DNA of 64,000 bases from a bacterium (lineage in GTDB: Bacteria > Auribacterota > Tritonobacteria > UBA1439). Location: the NCBI GenBank assembly GCA_028716845.1, contig JAQUPF010000009.1, forward strand, positions 1-64,000, read 5' to 3'. Position numbers and translations under genes: made by a program. The notes beneath the pieces were generated by a model. That model did not search any database, was not told the origin of the DNA, and saw nothing but the letters and a program-made list of their open reading frames with translations. This document shows positions 18,542 through 28,501 of the stretch, in pieces. Each line of letters begins with the position of its first letter. Position 1 is the stretch's first letter.

Positions 18542-18903
18542 GCCAACCTCTCACCAACCGGCAGCCCAACCGGCGAGATCATCAATCAAGAACAACGCCC
18601 TCGGAAATTTCCTTGCAAGACCTCTTTCTCGAAATATTCGGTGAACGCGTATCCCTTCACAGAAAAATGATACACGATTCTGCCCCCCGTGGGGAAACCC
18701 GTTTCACCCGGGTTGTGGAGCCATGTTCCACATCCCTGATCTCTCTCCGTTCATCAGACGGCTTATGGGAATAGGCCACGGCGGAGGGGGGCACTCCCCT
18801 CCCCTATTCGGGAAATCGGAGCTGCGACGGGATGGCCGGAGCGGAGGACAAGAGGCCCCCACGGCGAAGCTCAGAGCGTCGGGTCCCGCAGTCCGGTGTC
18901 TTA

Positions 18904-19047
18904 CCCTTACAACGGATTGCAGCAAGATAGCGTGGTCCGACCCCAGCATGCCGATCTCGAGGTTCCTTCAGGGACCGAGCGATGCCGAGCCGAAATCCCT
19001 TCGGGGAGAATGCTAGTGTAAAGTAGAGGTCTGGCCCCGATTTTCTC
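18904..19047 (+). repeat. 144-bp direct repeat, copy A
   Basis: Copy A runs from CCCTTACAACGGATTGCAGC to GGCCCCGATTTTCTC and differs from copy B (23672-23815) at one position (GAATGCTAG versus GAATGTTAG). It begins 16 bp past the last gene of the zinc-ribbon operon. Apart from this copy, the gap 18542-19063 shows no gene. Confidence 0.95.
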
Positions 19048-19063
19048 CTAAGAAATTGATTTG

Positions 19064-19414
19064 CTAATAATACCTATAATACTGCCTCCCCACATACGCA
19101 TAGTAGCCGATAATCCCCCCCACAATACCGCATCCCAGACCCATGATTATAATATTCAAACCGTGGTTTCTCTCGCCCTTGTTCAAAAGCATGAATCCGA
19201 TGACTACTCCAGCGATTGCAATAGGCGGTAATACAATGCCCAAGCCCGAGCATACATATCCAGCCGTTATCAGTCCCTTGCCCTCGGACGCCCTCGGTCC
19301 GGGAACACCCTCTCTCCTCATGCCGGTTGGAGCAGCCGCTCCGGTCGCTTTCCCGCAATAGGCGCAGAACTTCGTGCCATCCTCGATCTGTTTGCCGCAG
19401 TTCGGACAGAACAT
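19064..19414 (-). CDS. Zinc-ribbon membrane protein
   Basis: A 116-residue protein with an N-terminal zinc ribbon (MFCPNCGKQIEDGTKFCAYCG, cysteines in CX2C...CX2C) and two membrane helices downstream (GLGIVLPPIAIAGVVIGFMLL and IIIMGLGCGIVGGIIGYYAYV). Similar small zinc-ribbon/DUF4190-like proteins are common and uncharacterised. It is the last gene of the zinc-ribbon operon, 22 bp after the hydrolase gene. Confidence 0.75.
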   Translation of the reverse strand: MFCPNCGKQIEDGTKFCAYCGKATGAAAPTGMRREGVPGPRASEGKGLITAGYVCSGLGIVLPPIAIAGVVIGFMLLNKGERNHGLNIIIMGLGCGIVGGIIGYYAYVGRQYYRYY

Positions 19415-19436
19415 GCGCCCCTCCTTTCCGCCGGCC

Positions 19437-20599
19437 CTAGGGCGGCTTAACGCGCAAGCTTCCAGTAAACCAGGTCACCGCGATATGCGCGCTGCAGATT
19501 GCGGTCCTGGGACTTAGACCATGGCGGAACAATGCGTAGATGTCATTGATGATGTCCCGGCACACTGAAAAATAGCCGTGGGCCGAACCGAGCAGGTCAA
19601 GGTCTACCTCGGAGACGTCGATCGTGTCGACGCTCCGCGTGACGACCAGGTACTCCCCCCCTTCACCAGCGCGCGGGTAGCCGGGCGCCTTCTTCGAGAG
19701 CTTAAGGGCGCTGTCGCCGGAAGATGCATACAGCGTCACGCGCCCGCACGAGGCGCTCAGCCGAGGGGCGATGTCCCGCTCGAAGACCCCGGAGTCGATG
19801 TCCGGCGCCGCGAGAATCACCTGGTCGAAAAGTCCGCCGCCGCACTCCGCCGCAACCTCCTCCACAGCGTCAGCGAGGACCCGGCTTCCCATGCTGTGAG
19901 CGATCAGGTGGATTTTCTTCGCGCCGGTGCGTTGGGCGAGGGTTTTGAGAAACTCCTTGAGGTGCGGCTTCGTCCATTGCACCGTGGCTTCCGAAGTCGT
20001 GTAGTTGATGGGCGACCATGCCTTACGAGTCGGCCAGATGTACGTCACGGGCACGCCCGGAAAGTTAAGATCGTAGGCCATCTGGGCCGTGCGGCCGACC
20101 GCGTCCTCAAATTCGTTGTTGTAACCGTGGATAAAGACGAACACGCTGCCGCCGGGCTTCTCGTTGATGGCCCTGATCCCGGCGAGGAACTCATCCTCCG
20201 CAAGCGCGCTCAGGCGCATAAGCACGACATGCTTTTTCGGATCATCCCTGAATTCGAAGCGCCACCACGCCGGGGACTCTAGCTTCCCCCTCGCGTGCCT
20301 CTTTGGGATGCTCACGGAGCATTTCCCATACTCAAGATCCCCCCGCGCGTGCCCGTAATAGTCTTTCGGCTTGCTTTCTCCTGTCCTCGCGCGATCGGTG
20401 GCGTAGTATACCTCTACGGCCACGTAATCCCTTGCCTGGTCTCCGGCATCATCATGCTCCCCGCCGCGCGTTTCCTCGGCGCATCCAGGCGCGAGATCGG
20501 AATGCACGGCCGGAGACAGACTCCGAAACGTGCGCACCCTGCGCACGCGAATGAGAAAATGGAATAAAGGGAATATGCTCTCGCCGCGGCCCGAGACAT
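19437..20599 (-). CDS. Alpha/beta hydrolase of the DUF900 type, probably a lipoprotein with a frameshifted leader
   Basis: The main reading frame encodes EVYYATDRART at the start of the domain, an oxyanion-type segment VFVFIHGYNNEF, the nucleophile elbow IAHSMGS, a late Asp (ILAAPDID) and a C-terminal HGYF His. These are DUF900 hydrolase features. The frame stays open upstream but overlaps the M48 gene, so its start is unclear. A second frame has an ATG at 20599, three bases after the M48 stop, with SD GGAAGTGAG and a lipoprotein-like leader (SLYSIFSFACAGC). Joining that leader to the hydrolase requires a frameshift between about 20414 and 20560. The domain call is firm; the N-terminus is not. 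Confidence 0.7.
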
Positions 20600-20601
20600 A
20601 C

Positions 20602-21933
20602 TCACTTCCGTTTGCGTTTCGCAGATTGAAGCTTGTTTCCGCATCCGGGGCAGAATTTAATACCCCTCGACACCTCTTTGCCGCATGAGCGGCATTTTGA
20701 TTTCCGCGGGGCCGTTTTGCCCTTCGCGATGGCGGCGCCGCAGGCGCTGCAAAACTTCGCGCCTGTCCCGGCAGCGGCGCCGCATGAGGGGCATTCACCG
20801 GCTTCGGCAGACCGTGCCGCCACTTTCGTCCCGCACCCCTTGCAGAAGGCCCAGCCGACCTCCAGTTTCGCCCCGCACTTCACGCAGGCGGATGCCGCTG
20901 CCGTCGCCGCCTGGGGTGTGCCACAATAAGGACATGTGCCCCAAGCCGGATCGATCTTCTCCTTACACTTGGCGCATGCCACCATGGGCTTGAGCGCCTG
21001 GCCGCAACCGGGGCAGAATATGATCCCGGGCTTCAGCGCGGCACCGCATGACTGGCACCGAGATGCAGCCTCCTCCCTCCTGAGGTAGTCACCCGCCAGG
21101 ATTTTCCTATATTCGTCCGAATCGCCCCAGAGTGCGACCTCCCTGCTCCTATATACGCAGAATGGATGCGTCATTCCCGCAATCTGGAGCCCTTTAAGGG
21201 CTTTGATGTAGATCCGATTCTCGATATCTTCGAACTCCTTGGCCTGAGCGTATACCTCTTCCATGTTTATCTCGCTCACCTTCACCGCCGAGGCGCCCGC
21301 CAGCTTGGCAAGGGACGAGGCCATTACGGAGGGGTTCTGCGTGACGAGAAGCGCCGCGCGGTCGCAGCTCAGCTCGGCCCTGCGGCTCCATGCGCATAAG
21401 GCAAGCTGGAGAGGAATAAGGGCTGCCTGCCCTATACTGAAGATCTGCCCCATGGCTCCGCCGACAACATCGGAGAGGATCACTGCTACGGTCTTGTAGA
21501 GCATGTGTTCGCACTTGACGTGGGAGAGCTCATGGCCGATCACACCCATGAGCTCGTCCTCGCTCAATATATCCACCAGGCCGGAATAGAGAACGATGAA
21601 GTATCGGTGCATGCCGAAGGCGTAGGCGTTCACCTGATATTGGGTATTGAGATATATTTCCGGAAGAGGGTGCATATCCAGGATCGCGGCCGCCTCCTGG
21701 AACATGGCGTATATACGCGGGCACTGCCGCGGACTGAGTCTGATATTGCTCCCCAGGAATTTTATCCTTTCGACTTCCTCCAGATAGTTTTTAGAGATCC
21801 ATTTCATTACAATCGGCAGGACGGGAATCTTCCGAAGATTCTGGATGGCCTTCAGGTCCGCGGGATGCTGGTAGGCCAAATGGCTGAGACCGGGGAATCT
21901 TTTCAGGTTATCGGCCCTTTGCGACTTTGTCAT
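20602..21933 (-). CDS. M48-family metalloprotease with five C-terminal zinc ribbons
   Basis: A 443-residue protein. The protease part (about 60-260) has HELSH at 134-138 (zinc ligands plus catalytic Glu) and E187-x3-D191 downstream (RRAELSCDRAA), the gluzincin pattern of M48 enzymes. From about 293 to the end come five CX2C...CX2C ribbons in tandem (CQSC/CPGC, CAKC/CPYC, CVKC/CKGC, CPSC/CSAC, CRSC/CPGC). M48 proteases usually have membrane helices; here only one moderately hydrophobic stretch (about 145-180) is seen. The ribbons presumably mediate binding to partners or nucleic acid. It sits mid-operon among other zinc-ribbon genes. Confidence 0.85.
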   Translation of the reverse strand: MTKSQRADNLKRFPGLSHLAYQHPADLKAIQNLRKIPVLPIVMKWISKNYLEEVERIKFLGSNIRLSPRQCPRIYAMFQEAAAILDMHPLPEIYLNTQYQVNAYAFGMHRYFIVLYSGLVDILSEDELMGVIGHELSHVKCEHMLYKTVAVILSDVVGGAMGQIFSIGQAALIPLQLALCAWSRRAELSCDRAALLVTQNPSVMASSLAKLAGASAVKVSEINMEEVYAQAKEFEDIENRIYIKALKGLQIAGMTHPFCVYRSREVALWGDSDEYRKILAGDYLRREEAASRCQSCGAALKPGIIFCPGCGQALKPMVACAKCKEKIDPAWGTCPYCGTPQAATAAASACVKCGAKLEVGWAFCKGCGTKVAARSAEAGECPSCGAAAGTGAKFCSACGAAIAKGKTAPRKSKCRSCGKEVSRGIKFCPGCGNKLQSAKRKRK

Positions 21934-22002
21934 TCAACGCCTCCTTGCGCTCATGGGTGCGGATTGTCTTCACCACCGCATGGAGCAGGGCCCGTTGACT
22001 TC

Positions 22003-22458
22003 TTATAGCTTCTGATACACTTGGAAAAGGAGCACGGCCGCCACTATGCCGATTATCCCTCCAAAATCAGCGAAGATGATAATATGCAGAAGGCCAAACA
22101 GCCCACACACAATTGCGAAGCCCATGCTGGCCCCTTTGACGTTCTGGTAGTTCCTATCCTTAATATTCTTGTGCACCAGTAAGTATATTCCCGCCGAAAT
22201 TCCTCCGAAGATCAGCATGCCGAATAGGTTCCCAAACATCACGTTGAGCAACGCAGCAACCCCTATCGCTATCGCGGCGCCGAGCGAGAGCTGTTCCATT
22301 TTCCCTATTTCCGCAACGGTCAGATTCCCTCCCGTCCGCTCCCCATGTCGCGCTCCGCGCATTTCGCATGGCACAGCGGGATATGAGATCTGTGCGCCGC
22401 ACTCGGGGCAGAACCTGTTGTCGTCTGCAATCTGCTTCCCGCATTCAGAGCAGAACAT
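22003..22458 (-). CDS. Zinc-ribbon membrane protein
   Basis: A 151-residue protein with an N-terminal ribbon (MFCSECGKQIADDNRFCPECG) and three or four hydrophobic helices from about 58 to 148. Function is unknown. It is 13 bp after the preceding zinc-ribbon gene and 69 bp before the M48 gene. Confidence 0.75.
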   Translation of the reverse strand: MFCSECGKQIADDNRFCPECGAQISYPAVPCEMRGARHGERTGGNLTVAEIGKMEQLSLGAAIAIGVAALLNVMFGNLFGMLIFGGISAGIYLLVHKNIKDRNYQNVKGASMGFAIVCGLFGLLHIIIFADFGGIIGIVAAVLLFQVYQKL

Positions 22459-22471
22459 AATATCCTCCCTT

Positions 22472-23098
22472 CTATGAAGCCGCAGCGGTTTTCGCCCCGC
22501 ACGATGTACAAAATATGGCGTCGGGCTTGAGAGGAACGCCGCACTTGCTGCAACTGTTTCCGTCCGGCTTCGCGACCGTCACCGCAGCCCCGCACGAGGA
22601 ACAGAACTTCGCGCCATGGACGAGGGGGGCACCGCATTGACAGGAAGCGGGCCCGCCCTGCTTCAACGGCTCTGCCTTCGAACCGCACCCCGTGCAGAAC
22701 TTCGCCCCCGCTTGAAGCGGAGCTCCACACTTCAGGCAAGCTAAGCGTATATCTGTATGCACAAATTGTCGCTTTAAACCGAGGTGCTCATCGAGTTTTT
22801 CAAAAAGCGTTCTGAGGTCCTTATGCTGTTGGCCTGTCATCTCGACAGGGTGTTTTGTTCTCGACTCGATGGTAACAACAACATCTCCGTCATCTGGCGC
22901 CTGGCTTACCTCAGCGTTTATCTTGGACCCCCATGTTCCCACCAAGGCTATCAGTTTTGCCGGACGATTGAATTTGATTATGCCGGCGGCCTGATCCTGT
23001 TCGATGATTTCAAGCCCCAGTTCGGCCCCCGCAGAAAGAAGCGCTCCGAATACCTCCGCGCGCTCTTTCTTGTACTTTCTCGAATCAATCGCCTTCAT
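22472..23098 (-). CDS. Soluble protein with three zinc ribbons and an unknown N-terminal domain
   Basis: A 208-residue protein. Residues 1-110 form a mixed alpha/beta domain I do not recognise (AEVFGALLSAGAELGLEIIE... FNRPAKLIALVGTWG). Residues 119-205 hold three ribbons (CLKC/CTGC, CQCG/CSSC, CSKC/CTSC). Its ATG overlaps the stop of the 67-residue gene (ATGA). Confidence 0.75.
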   Translation of the reverse strand: MKAIDSRKYKKERAEVFGALLSAGAELGLEIIEQDQAAGIIKFNRPAKLIALVGTWGSKINAEVSQAPDDGDVVVTIESRTKHPVEMTGQQHKDLRTLFEKLDEHLGLKRQFVHTDIRLACLKCGAPLQAGAKFCTGCGSKAEPLKQGGPASCQCGAPLVHGAKFCSSCGAAVTVAKPDGNSCSKCGVPLKPDAIFCTSCGAKTAAAS

Positions 23099-23298
23099 CC
23101 TCCATTCTCCTTCCCGATCGACGCGCCGCAGTGCATGCAGAATTTCATCCCATCCCGGACTTCATTCCCGCATGTCGGACAAGCGGATCCTCCGGGAGTG
23201 CACGATGCCGCTTTGGCCTTTTTTATCGCTCGCTTCGACATATACCTCCATCCGAGAATCGCAAGAAGAATCAGTCCAAAAAGAACTGGCATCATCAT
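23095..23298 (-). CDS. Small membrane-anchored zinc-ribbon protein
   Basis: A 67-residue protein with one N-terminal membrane helix (MPVLFGLILLAILGWRYM), a basic stretch (KRAIKKAKAA) and one ribbon (CPTCGNEVRDGMKFCMHCG). It starts the zinc-ribbon operon after AAAAGGAGATATTCCGC. Function is unknown. Confidence 0.75.
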   Translation of the reverse strand: MMMPVLFGLILLAILGWRYMSKRAIKKAKAASCTPGGSACPTCGNEVRDGMKFCMHCGASIGKENGG

Positions 23299-23469
23299 GC
23301 GGAATATCTCCTTTTAAAAGCGATGATTACATGAAAAACCCGGCATGGCCTGCGCCCCTGCCGGATCCAAACAGAGAGCATCACTCATGGGCAATCCTTT
23401 GAAATTATTTTCATGCAAAGAACACTTATTATCAGGTAGATGGCCTATGCTTACTGCATCACGGATTTC

Positions 23470-23498
23470 AAAATATTCTAACTGTTTCCTATTGTCAA
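23470..23498 (-). promoter_or_regulatory. Strong sigma70-type promoter of the zinc-ribbon operon
   Basis: Minus-strand -35 is a perfect TTGACA (23493-23498), the spacer is 17 bp and the -10 is TATTTT (23470-23475). It points toward the first zinc-ribbon gene with a leader of about 170 nt in which I see no confident structure. Confidence 0.6.
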
Positions 23499-23542
23499 CC
23501 ACTAATGTCCAAATTGTCCTCAGGGAAAATTCTAAAAAATAA

Positions 23543-23568
23543 TCGGGGTCACCTCTACTGTTCACTTT
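23543..23568 (-). repeat. Inverted, diverged copy of the 144-bp repeat end
   Basis: TCGGGGTCACCTCTACTGTTC resembles the reverse complement of the repeat's right end (TCGGGGCCAGACCTCTACTTT). A second GGGGTCACCT follows at about 23584. With copy B it makes an imperfect inverted pair about 270 bp apart. Confidence 0.45.
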
Positions 23569-23671
23569 GCAAAGGGAAGGGCCGGGGTCACCTATTCAGG
23601 TGGCGGTCAGCAGCAAAGACACGACACCTGTCAGGCACGCCTGTGCTATTGCCTAAAAGTCCGGGACATTG

Positions 23672-23815
23672 CCCTTACAACGGATTGCAGCAAGATAGCG
23701 TGGTCCGACCCCAGCATGCCGATCTCGAGGTTCCTTCAGGGACCGAGCGATGCCGAGCCGAAATCCCTTCGGGGAGAATGTTAGTGTAAAGTAGAGGTCT
23801 GGCCCCGATTTTCTC
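23672..23815 (+). repeat. 144-bp direct repeat, copy B
   Basis: Differs from copy A (18904-19047) at one position in 144, in the same orientation. It lies between the zinc-ribbon operon promoter and the end of hsdR. The gap 23299-23853 contains this repeat, the promoter and the inverted partial copy, and no convincing gene. Confidence 0.95.
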
Positions 23816-23853
23816 TATTGCCGACTGGTGCGGCGCCTTGTTAGACGCCCCTC

Positions 23854-26800
23854 TCATGACGTCGCCCATTCCGCAGACAAGAGCGCAGCCTGCTCCAGCA
23901 CCGTCTGCGTCGCCTTTTCCTGCTTGTCCGGAGGGTAGCCGTATTTGCGGAGAATGCGCTTGACCAGCACGCGGAGCTGCGCGCGCACGTTCTCGCGCAG
24001 CGTCCAGTCGATGGTCACATTGTTACGTACGGTCTCGACCAGCTCGCGGGCGATGCCGCGCAGCGTCTCGTCGCCGAGCACCTTCACGGCGCTGTCGTTC
24101 GTCTCGAGGGCATCATAGAAAGCGAGCTCGTCCTCGGTCAGTCCGAGCTTCTCGCCGCGCGCATCTGCTTCGCGCATCTCCTTCGCGAGCTGGATCAACT
24201 CCTCGATCACCTGAGCCGCCTCGATGGCGCGGTTCTGGTACTTTCGGATCGTCTGATCCAGCATCTCGGCGAAGGAGCGTGCCTGCACGACGTTCTTCCG
24301 CTGACGCGTCTTCAACTCGCCCTTTAGCAGCTTCAGCAGCAGCTCTACGGCCAAGTTGCGCTGCGGCATGCCCCGCACCTCGGCCAGGAACTCGTCTGAA
24401 AGGATCGAGATGTCCGGCTTCTCGAGCCCGGCGGCGGCGAAGATGTCCACAACACCTTCCGGAGCCACGGCGCGCGAGATGATCTGGCGTACGGCGTGGT
24501 CCAGCTCTTCCTCCGGACGGGCGTCGGCCGGGGCGCGCTTGGCGAGCACCGACTGCACCGCCTGGAAGAACGCGACATCGTCGCGGATGCGGAGCGCCTC
24601 CTCGTGCGGCACCGCGAGCGCAAAGGCCTGAGACAGCTCGCGGACAGCGCGGATGCAGCGATCCTTGCCGTTCTCCTGGGCGAGGATGTGCTCCTGGGCA
24701 GCCGGCAGCAGGCCGAGGCGCTCCTGCGGTGTGCCAATCGTCCATTTCGACCGTTCAAACCCGTGGAAGAGGCCACAACAGACCTCATACTTCTCCAGCA
24801 TCACGGCCACGGCCTCGTCCTGATCGAGTGCCGTCCGCCCCGTGCCACCGCTCTCCGTATACGTGGCAAGCGCCGCCTTCAGCTCGTGGGCGAGCCCCAG
24901 ATAGTCGACGACGAGCCCGCCCGGCTTGTCCTTGAAGACGCGGTTCACGCGCGCGATCGCCTGCATCAGGCCGTGCCCGCGCATCGGCTTGTCCACGTAC
25001 ATAGTGTGCAGACTCGGTGCATCGAAGCCGGTGAGCCACATATCGCGCACCAGCACCATACGGAGCGCATCAGCGGGATCTCGGAAGCGGTTCGCCAGTG
25101 CCTCCCGCCGCGGCTTGTTGCGGATGTGCTGCTGCCAGTCCGCCGGATCGGACGCCGACCCGGTCATGACCACCTTGATCGCGCCCCGCGCATCGTCATC
25201 GTCCGCCCAGTCGGGGCGCAGTCGAACCAGCTCGTGATGGAGCTCCACGCAGATGCGTCGGCTCATGCACACGATCATCGCCTTGCCATCCATCGCCTCC
25301 AGCCGCTTCTCGAAGTGCTCGACGATGTCCTCCGCGATGAGCCCTAGGCGTTTTTCGGCCCCGACGATGGCCTCGAGCTGCGCCCACTTCGTCTTCAGCT
25401 TCTCTTTCTGTTCGACCTCCTCGCCCTCGGTGGCTTCCTCGAAATCCGGGTCGATTCTGGGACGTTCGGCCTCGTCGAGCGCTAACTTGGCAAGGCGGCT
25501 CTCGTAGTAGATTGGAACCGTTGCCCCGTCCTCCACCGCGCGCTGTATGTCGTACACGCTGATGTAGTCGCCGAATACTGCGCGCGTGTTGGCGTCTACC
25601 AGCTCAATCGGAGTGCCGGTGAAGCCGATGAACGAGGCATGCGGCAGCGCGTCGCGCATGTGGCGCGCAAAGCCATCAATGAAATCATATTGGCTGCGGT
25701 GCGCCTCGTCGGCGATCACCACAATGTTGCGCCGGTCGGAAAGTGTAGGGTGCCGGTCCCCCTTCTCCTCCGGGAAGAACTTGTGGATTGTGGTGAACAC
25801 CACGCCGCCCGCTTCTACAGAGAGCAGTTGCCGCAGGTGCGCGCGGCTTTCCGCCTGCACCGGCGGCTGGCGCAGCAGCTCCTGGCAGCGGGAGAAAGTC
25901 CCGAAAAGCTGGTCGTCGAGGTCATTCCGGTCCGTGAGCACCACGAGGGTCGGATTCGCCATCGACGACTCGCGGATGATGCGGCCCGCGTAGAAGGCCA
26001 TCGTCAGGCTCTTGCCAGAGCCCTGAGTATGCCATACGACGCCCACGCGCCGATCGCCGAGCCTACCGCCGGGCTTCCTGCCCGCTTCGTAGCGCCCGCC
26101 GCCATCGGCGACCCGATCCCACGCGATCTTGGCGGCACGGAGCGTCTCCCCCACCGCCACCTGCACGGCGTGGAACTGGTGGTAACCGGCCATCTTTTTG
26201 ACGATGCGCCCGCCGCCCTCGTTCTCGAACACGATGAAGTCATGCGCCAGGTCAAGGAAGCGCCGCGGGGCCAGCAGGCCCTCGATCACGACCTGGAGCT
26301 CGGGCATGTTCGTGTCGGCCACCGCTTCGCCCGAGATCGTACGCCAGGGCTTGAACCACTCCCGGCCAGCGGTGAGCGTTCCGGCGCGCGCCTCGACGCC
26401 GTCCGAGACAACCAGCACGGCGTTGGTCGCAAACAGCGCCGGGACCTCGGCCATGTAGGTCTGGAGCTGCTGGAAGGCGGTCCAGATCGTGGCGTCCTCG
26501 CTGGCCGCGTTCTTGAGCTCGAGCACAGCGAGCGGCAGGCCGTTGACAAACAGCACCACATCCGGGCGGCGGCTGTGCTTGTTCCCGGCCTGACCGGCAG
26601 GCAGGTCGACGACCGTGAACTGGTTAACTGCCAGCCAGTCGTTACTCGCGGGATCGTCGAAGTCGATCACCCGGGCCTGCGCGCCGCGGATCGCCCCCTC
26701 GGCGTCACGGTACTCCACCGTCGCGCCGTCCACCAGCAGGCGGTGGAGCGCCCGGTTACGCTGGACCAGGTCCGCGCCCTCGGGTCGGGTCAGTTTCCGG

Positions 26801-27012
26801 AAGGCGTCGTCGAGCGCCTCGACGGGCAGATCGGGGTTGAGGCGGGCGAGCGCGTCGCGCAGGCGTTGCGCGAGCGCCACCTCGCCGTAATCGTGCCGCT
26901 CGGCGGTGAGCATGTCGGGCGCAATATCGGGGCCGTGAGCAATGCGCCAGCCGATGGACTCAAGCCAGGCGAGGGCGGCGTCTTCGACGATGGATTCGGT
27001 AAAGGAAGTCAT
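23854..27012 (-). CDS. hsdR: Type I restriction enzyme, R subunit
   Basis: A 1052-residue restriction and translocation subunit. The PD-(D/E)XK nuclease domain shows P150-D151 and E165-L-K167 ([21 protein letters not shown]). The SF2 motor has Walker A GSGKS at 331-335, DEAH at 435-438 and IGFTGTPIE after it. The start is the ATG at 27012, which gives the family's normal N-terminus; the frame extends upstream into the neighbouring gene. A diverged LPAGQAG sequence at 137-143 resembles the palindromic element seen in hsdM and hsdS. It is last in the hsd island. Confidence 0.95.
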   Translation of the reverse strand: MTSFTESIVEDAALAWLESIGWRIAHGPDIAPDMLTAERHDYGEVALAQRLRDALARLNPDLPVEALDDAFRKLTRPEGADLVQRNRALHRLLVDGATVEYRDAEGAIRGAQARVIDFDDPASNDWLAVNQFTVVDLPAGQAGNKHSRRPDVVLFVNGLPLAVLELKNAASEDATIWTAFQQLQTYMAEVPALFATNAVLVVSDGVEARAGTLTAGREWFKPWRTISGEAVADTNMPELQVVIEGLLAPRRFLDLAHDFIVFENEGGGRIVKKMAGYHQFHAVQVAVGETLRAAKIAWDRVADGGGRYEAGRKPGGRLGDRRVGVVWHTQGSGKSLTMAFYAGRIIRESSMANPTLVVLTDRNDLDDQLFGTFSRCQELLRQPPVQAESRAHLRQLLSVEAGGVVFTTIHKFFPEEKGDRHPTLSDRRNIVVIADEAHRSQYDFIDGFARHMRDALPHASFIGFTGTPIELVDANTRAVFGDYISVYDIQRAVEDGATVPIYYESRLAKLALDEAERPRIDPDFEEATEGEEVEQKEKLKTKWAQLEAIVGAEKRLGLIAEDIVEHFEKRLEAMDGKAMIVCMSRRICVELHHELVRLRPDWADDDDARGAIKVVMTGSASDPADWQQHIRNKPRREALANRFRDPADALRMVLVRDMWLTGFDAPSLHTMYVDKPMRGHGLMQAIARVNRVFKDKPGGLVVDYLGLAHELKAALATYTESGGTGRTALDQDEAVAVMLEKYEVCCGLFHGFERSKWTIGTPQERLGLLPAAQEHILAQENGKDRCIRAVRELSQAFALAVPHEEALRIRDDVAFFQAVQSVLAKRAPADARPEEELDHAVRQIISRAVAPEGVVDIFAAAGLEKPDISILSDEFLAEVRGMPQRNLAVELLLKLLKGELKTRQRKNVVQARSFAEMLDQTIRKYQNRAIEAAQVIEELIQLAKEMREADARGEKLGLTEDELAFYDALETNDSAVKVLGDETLRGIARELVETVRNNVTIDWTLRENVRAQLRVLVKRILRKYGYPPDKQEKATQTVLEQAALLSAEWATS
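26587..26605. repeat. Diverged palindromic element in hsdR
   Basis: GCCTGACCGGCAGGCAGG differs from the hsdM and hsdS palindromes by one or two bases in one arm and encodes LPAGQAG (HsdR 137-143), just before the nuclease active site. Confidence 0.5.
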
Positions 27013-27103
27013 GCCGGGTAGCCTAAGAATCCAGACCCGCTGCCCGGGCCGGGAATTGGCCAGGAATAAGCCGGAATAGGCCGGAATAAGCCAAGCATTT
27101 GAT

Positions 27104-28501
27104 TCACAAGGACTTCCATCGTGCTCCCCGCCCACGACCCGCCGGAATAGCCAGTCCAAACGCCTTGAGTGTCGCGAGATCTTCTCGCACCTGACGCTCC
27201 GTGATGCCCTCTCCGAGACAAGCATGGATTTCACGCAGAGCGAGCCCGGCCGGCGATCCGTGCAGAGTCGCTAGAACGGCTCGTTGCCGCTCGGTCAGGT
27301 CCCCTGCATCCCGGTGCGGAGGCGGGTAGGCGGCCCGCCGGAACCGCACGACAACCGCGCCCGGAATCTCCAGGATCTCGGGCCTTGGCAAACCTGCTTC
27401 CTCTGCCCAGGCAGCCATCTTGAGCGTCCCCTGCCCCCACGTCTCGATGATGCCGCGCCGGTAGAAGATGCTCGCTATAAGCGGGTTCCACGGGCGCGAT
27501 TCGTGGGGCTCGAAGAGCGCCTGCGGCGTGAGGCCGAAGTGCAGGGTTCCTGAGGAGGTCACCTCCAACCGGTCGTCGTACATCGCGACGCCGACGGAGC
27601 TCCCGCCGGTCGCGTAGTCGCGGTGGCAGATTGCGTTTGCTATCGCCTCTCGGAAAGCGAGGGGCGGGTATAGCGGCTCGTCGATCCTTTTCATGCGGCC
27701 CGGATCGAAACGGCCGGCGATCGGCATGTGATCGAGGATGAACCGCTGCGCCTGCTGGAAGAGCTCGAAGGCGTGACCGTGGAACTGCCGATTGTCCAGG
27801 AACTCGCCCTTCTCTGTTCCCTTGAAGCGTGCCACCCGCAAGAGGCACTGGGGAAAGTCCGGCAGGAGGCGGGCGGCACGGCCGAAGAGCACGACCGCGG
27901 CGCGCAGCATCATATCCTGTTTCACAAGGCCAAGGCCACGAAGGATCGCCACCGGTTCGCGGGTCCCGGGGTCCTCAACACGTCCGACACGGATCCCCTC
28001 CTCCAGCGTCCGCCCGATTTCTTCGTGGTCAAGATCCGCCACCGACCAGCCGGCGGCTACCTGGTTCTCCCACCGTGTCTCCGCATGCACCCTTTCCAGA
28101 AGTACGCGGTTGTATTCCTCTCGTGACATCGGCAGGTTTGTCGTGCCGACCCGGCGGTAAGCCTGGCCGCGGTATGTGTAGGGTTGGCTGGAGCCCACTT
28201 CAACAGTCACCACGAGCACTTCGCGTCCATGGCCCACGTCGACGCGTTCAACAGAGGGAAACACCGGTGGCTCTATCTCGCGCATTTCCTGCGCGACTTC
28301 CTCCAAGGTGTGCTCGCCCACTTGCTGTTCGACAACGCGCCCGTCTGGCTCGACGCCGAAGAGCACACGGCCGCCATGGTGATTGAGCATGGCGCAGAGC
28401 GTGCGCGCGGTCTCTCGCCGCTGTCCCGTCGTGCGCTTGAACTCCTGCGTCTCGGACTCGCCGCCGGCTGCCCAGGCGGCGATCTGGTCGTGGGTGATCA
28501 T
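27104..28501 (-). CDS. AlbA/Schlafen-type ATP-binding protein (divergent AAA-4, PF04326-like)
   Basis: A 465-residue protein from the ATG at 28501 (SD GGAGG). The N-terminal AlbA_2 domain has the signature [40 protein letters not shown]. The middle holds the ATP-binding helicase-associated pattern ([22 protein letters not shown] ... [13 protein letters not shown]), and the C-terminus a winged helix ([29 protein letters not shown]). Such proteins are frequent passengers in type I RM loci. Its ATG overlaps the stop of the hsdR fragment upstream, which suggests coupling. Exact role unknown. Confidence 0.82.
   Translation of the reverse strand: MITHDQIAAWAAGGESETQEFKRTTGQRRETARTLCAMLNHHGGRVLFGVEPDGRVVEQQVGEHTLEEVAQEMREIEPPVFPSVERVDVGHGREVLVVTVEVGSSQPYTYRGQAYRRVGTTNLPMSREEYNRVLLERVHAETRWENQVAAGWSVADLDHEEIGRTLEEGIRVGRVEDPGTREPVAILRGLGLVKQDMMLRAAVVLFGRAARLLPDFPQCLLRVARFKGTEKGEFLDNRQFHGHAFELFQQAQRFILDHMPIAGRFDPGRMKRIDEPLYPPLAFREAIANAICHRDYATGGSSVGVAMYDDRLEVTSSGTLHFGLTPQALFEPHESRPWNPLIASIFYRRGIIETWGQGTLKMAAWAEEAGLPRPEILEIPGAVVVRFRRAAYPPPHRDAGDLTERQRAVLATLHGSPAGLALREIHACLGEGITERQVREDLATLKAFGLAIPAGRGRGARWKSL

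Noticed and set aside
20414-20644. Separate 76-codon protein
   Set aside because: Its start lies inside the M48 gene; its usable part is better explained as the frameshifted leader of the hydrolase.
23314-23565. 83-codon minus-strand frame upstream of the zinc-ribbon operon
   Set aside because: It spans the predicted promoter and has no clear ribosome site or homology pattern.
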